A stretch of 64,000 nt of DNA, taken from positions 234,627-298,626 of the forward strand of contig NZ_JAFNJE010000004.1 of assembly GCF_017368475.1 (NCBI RefSeq), given 5' to 3'. Positions 42,283 to 49,904 of this stretch are shown here, in pieces. Origin of the DNA: Alteromonas sp. 5E99-2. GTDB lineage: Bacteria > Pseudomonadota > Gammaproteobacteria > Enterobacterales > Alteromonadaceae. The position numbers were made by a program, and so were the translations under genes. Numbering within the stretch: the stretch's first letter is position 1; the number at the start of each line of letters is the position of its first letter. The notes under the pieces were generated by a model. That model saw only the letters and a list, made by a program, of their open reading frames with translations. It searched no databases and was not told the origin of the DNA.

Positions 42283-43005
42283 TTAAACTGCGTTTCTTGC
42301 CGCCTTGGTTAAGGCCACTAATTGTACTCTTACGTCAACAGACTGTTCACATATAGCATCAAAGGGAATAAAGACGTTTTCATCATTGGTTTGCAAATAG
42401 CATCCGTCAGTTTGTACACCAACCATAATAACATTTTCATCTTCAATTCCAGCATAAGACTGCAAAATCAAAGTCATCGCATCTTGATGATCTTCATTCA
42501 TATGGGCAATCATGCCGTCTTCGGTTTGCTTATCCCATGGCGTCGTTTTTTGCATCCATTCTTCTTTCTCTAACCAGAATATTTTTCCAAAACCACCAAT
42601 ATAACGTACGCGCTTTATCTCTACTTTCCATATTCTAAAATCATGGGCTTGTTTATAGCTTTCTGACTCAGGAAAGCGCTGTACGTAGCGAGCTAACATT
42701 TCGTCGTGAAGCTCACCGTTCAAAGGTTCACCATCTCCGACAATTGTTAATCGCGCATTTTCGTTTTGATCACCACTTTTTCGTTCTTTATAGATAGTTA
42801 AACTCATTCGACTATCGGCAACCATATTCGCCGCGTGTTGAGCAATATCACTGATATAAAAGTAAATATGACCCGCACTATCTGATAAAAACGGCGTGAC
42901 TGAACCAAAAGGGTAGCCACGCAAATTTTTTGATAATGTTGAGACTACGCCTACTTCTGATTGGCGTAGTAACAACTTGGCTTCTCGTAAAGCCTGTTCT
43001 CTCAT
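42283..43005 (-). CDS. hugZ: HugZ-family haem-degrading/utilisation protein
   Basis: Cytoplasmic haem oxygenase-like enzyme with a split-barrel FMN-binding-like domain (residues about 1-150, starting LLLRQSEVGVVSTLSK). A C-terminal DUF2470-type domain carries HMNEDHQDAM, the histidine-rich motif associated with haem binding in HugZ. The length is 240 residues. It lies 28 bases downstream of the haem receptor gene on the same strand, so it would release iron from imported haem. Confidence 0.9.
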   Translation of the reverse strand: MREQALREAKLLLRQSEVGVVSTLSKNLRGYPFGSVTPFLSDSAGHIYFYISDIAQHAANMVADSRMSLTIYKERKSGDQNENARLTIVGDGEPLNGELHDEMLARYVQRFPESESYKQAHDFRIWKVEIKRVRYIGGFGKIFWLEKEEWMQKTTPWDKQTEDGMIAHMNEDHQDAMTLILQSYAGIEDENVIMVGVQTDGCYLQTNDENVFIPFDAICEQSVDVRVQLVALTKAARNAV

Positions 43006-43033
43006 AACTCTGTCCTATTCATTTTATTATTGG

Positions 43034-45241
43034 TTAGAATGAATACGTTGCATTTAATGCAATGTTTCTACCCGGTTCTGTATAGAACCCCGTATTACTT
43101 CCCACAGGTAGCCCTCGTACTTCTGTACCATTAACAATTTCTCTGTCGAATAAATTAAAGATACCTATATTTACAGATAAATCTTCTGTTATGTCTGCAC
43201 TAGCAAGAAAATCAAACTTCGCATATCCTGGGGCTTCAAATAGCGCAGGATCATTTTGTTGGTCAAAACGCTCCACAAAGGTTCCTACCAATTCAACAGA
43301 CCAGCCTTGCTCTACATTAGTATACCCTGCACCAACCACTGCCTGAGGTGAAATAATAGATTCAACTTCTTGTCCTGTTGATTCATCTTCACTTTCTAAC
43401 CAAGTAAGCGCTGTATTTATACTCCAGCCATCTAATCCTTCAAACGACTCGCCTAAATACCAAGTTGCGCTGGCATCAATACCTTTAATATTAACAGACT
43501 CGCGATTTTGCGATTGAAACACCAATAATCCTAATACTGGGTCAAACCCTTGTGCAGCCAATGATTCAATAAAGTTATCATAGTCATTATAGTAAGCACT
43601 TACACTCCAAGATACTGCATCAAGACTTTGACGCACACCCACTTCCCAACTGTCTACACTTTCTGGCTCTAAGTCAGGGTTAGATAAAGAGGTGTATCCA
43701 CCCGCTAAGTTGGTAAAGCCAATGTTTAAATCGTCGTACGGAGGAATTCTAAACCCTTGAGAAAACTGTAGCCAAGTATTGGTTGATTCTGAGATGTTAT
43801 ACACAGTGCCAATTTTAAATGACACTTGTGAGTCGTCAAAAGGAACGGTTTCTACGCCAGGGTTGGCGTTGGTAAATAACTCGTCTGGACGAGGTGTTAA
43901 CTTAAATTCATCATAGCGAACACCTGGACTCACCGTTAGCTTACCATCAAAAAAGCTGATTTCATCATGTAGGAAAAACGACAACTCTCGCGCATCTGAA
44001 ATGGGAAAGTCTCTAGCTGGGAATACAGTGAATTCAGCCACAGACTCGCCTGTTTCTTGAATAGTTGTAGAACCTTCTCTCAAGGCTTTGCTGTCAGTGT
44101 ATTGAATTTCACTACCGTAAATAAGGTAGTGTTTACTGTTTGCAACTGTGAAACCTTTATCAAACTGCACAATTGCACCTGTTACTTCTTGATCGAAATG
44201 GCTGTCTCTGGCTCTATCAAGTAACACGGGGGTAGGATCGAAGAAGCTTGCCGCGCCAAAACGTTCATCGAAAGTAGCCTGTGAAGTTTCAGATTCTTGC
44301 CAATAAGCTCGCACTAAGGCTTTATCAAAAATCGCGGTTTTACCAGTATAGTAATAATTCGCTTGTAAACGACTTCGCTCTCTTTCATCAAAGCCTAAGC
44401 TTTCATTAATAATAGTACTTCCAACGCTAGTCGTCGCCTGAGATAACACGTCAGTATCAGATTCAGATTTTAAATAATCCGCCAAAAAGGTGATTTCATG
44501 ATGCTCGCTTGGCTGAAAATTCAACTTAAATTGAACGGCATCAGTGGTATTGTCTTGCGGATTTGCTGAACGTCGTTCCGTCCCTACAGTATCATCATCA
44601 AAAAAGGTTTCTGTTTCTGAGCCTTCCCTGTGGGTAGCATTAAGCAACCAACTTACTTTGTCTTTTGCACCGGCAATTTGGCCATTCACTACGTATTCGT
44701 CTGCAGCACTGGAATAGCCTGCTTTAACTTTACCGCCAAAGGATTTCCCCTCTTCTAAAAGCTGACTCGGATCCTTTGTAATAAAAGAAACCACTCCACC
44801 AATCGCATCACTACCATACAGTGTTGATGCCGGTCCTCGAATAATTTCTACGCGGTCTATCAAATCCACATCAACAAAATCTCTGCGGGCAGATAACGCT
44901 GGGCCAAAACTAAACTCATCCGCCAACGGTGCACCGTCTAGAAGCATCAAAATTCGGTCGCCATTAATACCGCGAATATTAAACCCTGATAAACCAAAAC
45001 GGCCATTACCTTCAACTACAACCCCCGGTTCATAGCGAATTAAATCTTTAATGTCCGTTACGGTTTGTTTGTCAATCTGCTCAGAGTCAATCACTGTGAT
45101 TGTCGATGCTATTTCATCAATATTACGTTCAACTCTCGATGCAGTCACCGTAATATTTTCTACAGTATTTACTTCTTCGGCATAAGCTGACGCACCGTGA
45201 AAGGCCAAGACAAGTGACAAGGAGAGGCGGGAATATTTCAT
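43034..45241 (-). CDS. TonB-dependent haem receptor (HmuR-like)
   Basis: A 735-residue outer-membrane receptor. The signal peptide is MKYSRLSLSLVLAFHGASAYA, then a TonB-box-like ENITVTASR. The plug domain includes GVVVEGNGRFGLSGFNIRG and ASTLYGSDAIGGVVSF. The barrel ends LNATYSF with a terminal phenylalanine, the outer-membrane insertion signature. A conserved LFDREIVNGTEV near the end is typical of HmuR/HutA receptors. Divergent hmuTUV, downstream hugZ and a Fur box support haem as ligand. Confidence 0.88.
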   Translation of the reverse strand: MKYSRLSLSLVLAFHGASAYAEEVNTVENITVTASRVERNIDEIASTITVIDSEQIDKQTVTDIKDLIRYEPGVVVEGNGRFGLSGFNIRGINGDRILMLLDGAPLADEFSFGPALSARRDFVDVDLIDRVEIIRGPASTLYGSDAIGGVVSFITKDPSQLLEEGKSFGGKVKAGYSSAADEYVVNGQIAGAKDKVSWLLNATHREGSETETFFDDDTVGTERRSANPQDNTTDAVQFKLNFQPSEHHEITFLADYLKSESDTDVLSQATTSVGSTIINESLGFDERERSRLQANYYYTGKTAIFDKALVRAYWQESETSQATFDERFGAASFFDPTPVLLDRARDSHFDQEVTGAIVQFDKGFTVANSKHYLIYGSEIQYTDSKALREGSTTIQETGESVAEFTVFPARDFPISDARELSFFLHDEISFFDGKLTVSPGVRYDEFKLTPRPDELFTNANPGVETVPFDDSQVSFKIGTVYNISESTNTWLQFSQGFRIPPYDDLNIGFTNLAGGYTSLSNPDLEPESVDSWEVGVRQSLDAVSWSVSAYYNDYDNFIESLAAQGFDPVLGLLVFQSQNRESVNIKGIDASATWYLGESFEGLDGWSINTALTWLESEDESTGQEVESIISPQAVVGAGYTNVEQGWSVELVGTFVERFDQQNDPALFEAPGYAKFDFLASADITEDLSVNIGIFNLFDREIVNGTEVRGLPVGSNTGFYTEPGRNIALNATYSF

Positions 45242-45303
45242 AATTTAAATGTCCAACTAAGGGTGTGTATTTAATAAATGTGTATACATAAAAACCAAAA
45301 CGT

Positions 45304-45325
45304 AATGATAATGGTTCTCATTATT
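45304..45325. promoter_or_regulatory. Fur box in the divergent haem-uptake intergenic region
   Basis: Bases 45307-45325 read GATAATGGTTCTCATTATT and match the 19-bp Fur consensus GATAATGATAATCATTATC at 15 of 19 positions. It lies 63 bases from the receptor start and about 130 bases from hmuT, so one site could control both directions under iron limitation. Weaker AT-rich partial matches occur near 45375. Confidence 0.82.
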
Positions 45326-45453
45326 GAAAATAAATTATCACAAAAACATTTTTTTTCAATAATTTTTTGAATGCTAACGATAATTGTTTTTATTTAAAAT
45401 GAATGTAAAATACTCACCAATATTGAATATTTTACATTTCGGAGAGCTTTCAT

Positions 45454-46272
45454 ATGAGAGGTCGATTAGTCTCTTTTATTACATTGTGTTTAACCATAAA
45501 CTTCCCGCTACTCGCAACAGAAAGGCTTGTTGTTGCAGGAGGAAGCTTGACAGAAATTGTTTATGCGTTAGGCGCTGAAGATCAACTTGTCGGTGTAGAT
45601 TCAAGTAGTATTTACCCATTCTCCGCCACACAGTTACCTAACATAGGCTACTACCGAACTTTGAACGTCGAAGGTGTGTTATCAGTTGAACCATCAAAGA
45701 TCATTTTATTATCGGGTGCTGGCCCAGAAAATGTGGTTAAGCAGTTATCCCGATTAAACACTGAAATCGTAATGGTTGATAACCCCAAAACCGTTGCAGG
45801 TTTAATCAAAACAATAGACATAATCGCAAAAGAAACCGGAACAGAAACTGCCGGCAAAAAGCTAATAGAAAAGATAAAAAAAGAAATCGAAAGCCTGTCG
45901 TCCATGCCTAAATTAACAGGTAAATCAGCAGCATTTTTAATGTCCGCAGGGGAACGAGGGCTTATTGCTGCCGGAGCTGAAACAACACCTAGCTTAATTT
46001 TTGACTCTCTTAATATTTCCAACCCTTTTTCTGAGTTAAAAGGGTTCAAGCCTGTCTCTGCCGAAGCCTTGGCAAAAAATGCTCCAGATATCATATTAAT
46101 CGCCAGCCATACCACCCAAGAGCAAAACATAGAAAGTTTGTGTAAAACTGCTCAGTTAAAATTATGGTCAAGCATAAAAGGATGTAATTTAGTGAAAATA
46201 GATTCACTTAAGTATTTAGGTTTAACTCCTCGTTTACCTCAAGCGATTGCCGAGACTAGAGAGCTTTTTTAA
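45454..46272 (+). CDS. hmuT: Periplasmic haem-binding protein HmuT
   Basis: Substrate-binding protein of a haem ABC importer. The signal peptide MRGRLVSFITLCLTINFPLLA precedes TERLVVAGGSLTEIVYALGAEDQLVGVD, the usual HmuT/BtuF-fold start. The length is 272 residues. GGAGAG eight bases before ATG 45454 sets the start. It abuts hmuU with no gap. A long inverted repeat in the leader (45402-45438) may regulate it. Confidence 0.92.
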   Translation: MRGRLVSFITLCLTINFPLLATERLVVAGGSLTEIVYALGAEDQLVGVDSSSIYPFSATQLPNIGYYRTLNVEGVLSVEPSKIILLSGAGPENVVKQLSRLNTEIVMVDNPKTVAGLIKTIDIIAKETGTETAGKKLIEKIKKEIESLSSMPKLTGKSAAFLMSAGERGLIAAGAETTPSLIFDSLNISNPFSELKGFKPVSAEALAKNAPDIILIASHTTQEQNIESLCKTAQLKLWSSIKGCNLVKIDSLKYLGLTPRLPQAIAETRELF

Positions 46273-47310
46273 ATGCCTGATTCGCCACAAATATCCCAAT
46301 GGAGACAACAGTCTTTCAGGCTCGTTAAGCCCCGTATTTTTGTCATGACATTGGTTGTATTTGCGTCCGCATTTCTCGGTATCACCAAAGGCGCGCTGTC
46401 TATTGACGTGTTTTCATCACTTAGCCAATTAGAGCGCAGTGTATTGTTCGATATTCGAGGACCACGAGTCCTTATGACTATGGTCACTGGTGCAGGATTA
46501 GCCATGTGTGGTTTAATACTGCAAGCAATAACACGAAACCCATTAGCCGATCCTGGCATCATAGGCGTTTCTCTTTTCTCTGCCTTGTTTGCTGCTATAG
46601 CGATATTTTTATCAGCGTCTTTGATATTACCAAATTGGATAAGCCCTATTTTCATTCCTGCCATGGCCTTCGTTGGCGCGTTAGTATCTTTAGTGCTACT
46701 AATGGCAATTGCTGGCTATCGGCAAAACTTAAATACACTTGTACTTATTTTGACTGGTGTTGCACTCAACGCCGGTGCTGCAACACTACTGGGGCTTATC
46801 GTTTACTTGGCTGACGATAGCACGTTGAGGGCTATCACATTTTGGCAATTAGGAAGCTACAGTGGTATTAGCTGGTATCAAGCTATTAGCTGTACGATTT
46901 TCATTGCCATTAGTTATGTCTATTTTTTGCGAAATGCGAAGTCAATCATGGTCCTACAGCTAGGCGAGCAACAAGCTAGGTTTCAAGGTATTAGGGTTGA
47001 TTCGCTGAAACGTTTCTTGCTGGTATTTGTCGCATTGGTTACTGCTCTGTGCGTCTGTTTTACTGGAATTGTAGGTTTCGTTGGTTTAGTCGTACCTCAC
47101 ATTACACGTATGATTGTTGGTTCAAATTTGATCGTGCTATTGCCATCATCCATTCTCGTCGGAGCAAGTTTAGTCACATTGGCTGATGTACTTGCAAGGC
47201 TAGTGGTAACACCTGCCGAACTTCCTATCGGCTTGTTAACTTCAGCACTAGGTGTTCCTTTTTTTCTTAGCTTAATTTTACGAGAGAAGAGGAAATTTAA
47301 TTATGATTAA
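46273..47310 (+). CDS. hmuU: Haem ABC transporter permease HmuU
   Basis: FecCD-family inner-membrane permease of 345 residues with about ten membrane segments. Signatures include DIRGPRVLMTMVTGAGLAMCGLILQ, ITRNPLADPGIIGVS and FVGLVVPHITRMIVG, and the C-terminal PAELPIGLLTSALGVPFF coupling region. It overlaps hmuV by eight bases. Confidence 0.95.
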   Translation: MPDSPQISQWRQQSFRLVKPRIFVMTLVVFASAFLGITKGALSIDVFSSLSQLERSVLFDIRGPRVLMTMVTGAGLAMCGLILQAITRNPLADPGIIGVSLFSALFAAIAIFLSASLILPNWISPIFIPAMAFVGALVSLVLLMAIAGYRQNLNTLVLILTGVALNAGAATLLGLIVYLADDSTLRAITFWQLGSYSGISWYQAISCTIFIAISYVYFLRNAKSIMVLQLGEQQARFQGIRVDSLKRFLLVFVALVTALCVCFTGIVGFVGLVVPHITRMIVGSNLIVLLPSSILVGASLVTLADVLARLVVTPAELPIGLLTSALGVPFFLSLILREKRKFNYD

Positions 47311-48073
47311 TTGCAACGATATTCGCTATCAAGTCAATGGAAATCTAATTTTAGACTGTGTTTCTTGGCGCGTAGAGCCAGGTAAAATAAATACAATACT
47401 AGGTGCAAATGGAGCGGGTAAATCAAGCTTGTTTAAAGTTGCTCTTGGTATAATTTCACCTCAAGATGGCAAAATAATATTCGACAAAAAACCTTTGAAT
47501 AAGTGGCAAGGAGAAGCACTAGCCAAAAGACGTGCCTACATGTCTCAGGCCAACATCATTCCATTTTCAATTCCTGTATATGAATATCTATCACTCGCAA
47601 GACTGCACTTTATTGAAAGCACGAAAGAAACCAACAAAGCCGTTGAAACTGTTATTGAACTACTTGATCTTATTGCTTTAGCCAAAAAAAATATCAATCA
47701 ACTGTCTGGTGGCGAATGGCAACGCGTAGATTTAGCGCGAACTTGGTGTCAGCTGCTTAATGAAGAGCAGTTTTCTAACACTGTGTTAATGTTAGACGAA
47801 CCAGCCTCTGCATTAGATATACATCAAACTCAGCATCTTTACCAATGCTTGGCACACTATGTTTCTTTGGGCGGTACAGTGGTCGCAATAGAGCATGACA
47901 TCAATACTGCAGCTCGTTATAGCGACGATTTACTGCTTTTAAAAAACGGCCGCGTACTAGTACAAGGGCCAGTAAACGAAACGTTTACGAGTGATTACAT
48001 CAACACTTGTTTTGATGTTAAAGGTGAAGTCACCTTTAACAATAAACATAACACCTTGTCTTTTTTTATTTAA
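47303..48073 (+). CDS. hmuV: Haem ABC transporter ATPase HmuV
   Basis: ATP-binding subunit energising haem import. Walker A GANGAGKSS at residues 34-42, signature LSGGEWQRVDLAR, Walker B VLMLDEPASALD and the switch His in AIEHD are all intact. The length is 256 residues. The W in the signature (SGGEWQR) is common in HmuV. Near the 3' end the coding sequence contains a perfect 11-bp inverted repeat (48017-48040). Confidence 0.95.
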   Translation: MINCNDIRYQVNGNLILDCVSWRVEPGKINTILGANGAGKSSLFKVALGIISPQDGKIIFDKKPLNKWQGEALAKRRAYMSQANIIPFSIPVYEYLSLARLHFIESTKETNKAVETVIELLDLIALAKKNINQLSGGEWQRVDLARTWCQLLNEEQFSNTVLMLDEPASALDIHQTQHLYQCLAHYVSLGGTVVAIEHDINTAARYSDDLLLLKNGRVLVQGPVNETFTSDYINTCFDVKGEVTFNNKHNTLSFFI

Positions 48074-48336
48074 TTCGCCTCTTGCCTGCTGAGTTGCCCT
48101 GTAGACTTTCACAGCGTTCATAGCCCATTCAAGAACAAAATACATACAGGAAAGCTCAACTCACTATACCAAGTCACATTTTTTACTGGCAAAACCTACT
48201 TTAATCGACTTAAATTAAACATAATTTAAACCTTTATATAATAACGTATACATTTATGACGTCGTTTGACGATATAAATTTATTACACAATAAAAATGTT
48301 TATTATATTTAGTGGGCGGATAGACAAGGAACATTG

Positions 48337-49398
48337 GTGCCTCAGATAAAATTAAATGTACTCGGAATGCTATCCGTTGGTTTTGTTAACCTAGTATACG
48401 CACAGAGTACGCCAACAGAATTTGCAGAACTCAGCTTAGAAGATTTGCTCAATATCAATATTCAAGACTCTGAATATGGTGAGGCTGATTTCAAGCAGTT
48501 GAGTGTTACCTATCAATTTAAAGTCGCAGAATTTGAAGGCTACTTAGATGGAGACACGAAACTATCTAGAGACGACGTTTTGTTTAGCCCCGGTTTAGAA
48601 GAAAGAACCAATAACAATTTTCCTGTTGTCCCTACGATAATTGACCAATATGTACACATATTACGTGTTGGTTACAACATCTCTAACAATTTTCAAATCG
48701 CAATTAGTATTCCTTATATTATTCAAGAAACTGATCATATTAGTTCAGTTGAAGGCTATTCTGAATTTTTAATTCGCTCAGAAGGTTTAGGCGATACTGT
48801 CATTTCAACCAGTTACCATTTGTCTAGTAGTGATATTTATAGTTGGCGAATATCTGGTGGTCTTAGCTTCCCTACTGGCTCCATAGATGAGGTAGGCGAC
48901 ACTCCAAGAGCCCCAGGAGATCAGCAACTACCGTATACGATGCAGTTAGGCTCGGGTACCTTCGACATTCCATTAAGCATGGGAATAGAGACTAAAGGTG
49001 ACCATTCGTTATCAATAAACTTATCAGCGATGATTAGAACAGGAAGAAATGACAGAAATTATAGGCTTGGAAACAATTATGACATTCGATCTCGCTATAA
49101 CTATCGCGCTAACAACGCACTAAGTGTGTTTACTGGCGTCGCAATCAGTTATTCCGAAGCCATTCATGGGCAAGACGATGAACTGATCGTTGCGGGTGAC
49201 TTCCCTTACCCTGCCAGCATCACTAACCCTGCCTTGTTCGGAGGAAAAAAAATCAGCGTAAGCGCTGGTATGAATTGGAAAGCCAGTAATTCACTTAACC
49301 TTGCTGGGGACTTTAGCAGGCCAGTTTATCAAAACTTAAACGGCCCACAAATCCGTGAACTATGGCGTGCTGGCATACAGCTGTCCATTCTCTATTAG
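48337..49398 (+). CDS. Outer-membrane beta-barrel protein of a YfiR/GGDEF module
   Basis: About 353 residues with signal peptide (M)PQIKLNVLGMLSVGFVNLVYA. An LSLEDLLNI segment near the mature N-terminus is also found in TonB receptors and barrels linked to YfiR-type signalling operons. The remainder alternates polar and hydrophobic residues (HILRVGYNISNNFQIAISIPY; GLGDTVISTSYHL) and ends IQLSILY, a barrel-closing strand. It resembles the family annotated as phenol-degradation MetA-like transporters. GTG 48337 with AAGGA six bases upstream is preferred over TTG 48334. The 260 bases before it show no gene. Confidence 0.7.
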   Translation: MPQIKLNVLGMLSVGFVNLVYAQSTPTEFAELSLEDLLNINIQDSEYGEADFKQLSVTYQFKVAEFEGYLDGDTKLSRDDVLFSPGLEERTNNNFPVVPTIIDQYVHILRVGYNISNNFQIAISIPYIIQETDHISSVEGYSEFLIRSEGLGDTVISTSYHLSSSDIYSWRISGGLSFPTGSIDEVGDTPRAPGDQQLPYTMQLGSGTFDIPLSMGIETKGDHSLSINLSAMIRTGRNDRNYRLGNNYDIRSRYNYRANNALSVFTGVAISYSEAIHGQDDELIVAGDFPYPASITNPALFGGKKISVSAGMNWKASNSLNLAGDFSRPVYQNLNGPQIRELWRAGIQLSILY

Positions 49399-49406
49399 GT
49401 TTCTCG

Positions 49407-49904
49407 ATGCACTTTTTTGTAACCTTAATCGTCTTTTTATTCTTTTCGTTTCATACGTATGGAAGCGTCTCTATGGACAAAGTCGATAAAGTAAAAGCGG
49501 CTTACCTATTCAATTTCACCAAGTTTATTAATTGGTCAGAAAGCCATACTCATTTGACGTCTCTTACTTTTTGCCTGCAGACTGACCCACAGTTTTTGTC
49601 CTTCTTTTCAGAAATTGCGCAAAATCGTCCAGTAGGATCAGAACAAATAGTAATTTCTGCTGTGCATTTATCTCAGGCGACGAAATGTGATTTGGTCTAC
49701 ATTACAGAGCCAATAGCCAACAACTCATTAGATTTAACCAATACAGTCACGATTCAAAACGAAGGAAGGCAGTACCTGCCCTCAGCAGTTTTTTTATTGT
49801 TTGAACGGAAGAATAAATTGCGCTTTGAAATTGATTTAAAAGAAGCTAGACGATTAAATGTTAACATCAGCTCAGAGCTTCTGAAATTGGCAAAAACACG
49901 ATGA
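49407..49904 (+). CDS. YfiR-like periplasmic protein (DUF4154)
   Basis: A 165-residue exported protein with signal peptide MHFFVTLIVFLFFSFHTYGSVS. The signature KVKAAYLFNFTKFINW starts the DUF4154/YfiR domain. In Pseudomonas YfiR binds and represses the membrane cyclase YfiN in the periplasm. The start is ATG 49407, eight bases after the barrel gene; the frame begins earlier inside that gene. It overlaps the GGDEF-EAL gene by four bases (ATGA), so stoichiometric co-translation is likely. Confidence 0.87.
   Translation: MHFFVTLIVFLFFSFHTYGSVSMDKVDKVKAAYLFNFTKFINWSESHTHLTSLTFCLQTDPQFLSFFSEIAQNRPVGSEQIVISAVHLSQATKCDLVYITEPIANNSLDLTNTVTIQNEGRQYLPSAVFLLFERKNKLRFEIDLKEARRLNVNISSELLKLAKTR

Noticed and set aside
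45651..46130. 159-codon frame antisense to hmuT
   Set aside because: It is fully inside hmuT, which has signal peptide, fold motifs and a ribosome-binding site. The antisense product shows no recognisable features.
46269..46664. 131-codon frame antisense to hmuU
   Set aside because: It overlaps a clear FecCD permease; antisense frames in such genes are commonly open.
48074..48336. Possible small gene or RNA between hmuV and the barrel gene
   Set aside because: The 260 bases are AT-rich with no convincing start and ribosome-binding site or stable hairpin; it is probably just the promoter region of the signalling operon.
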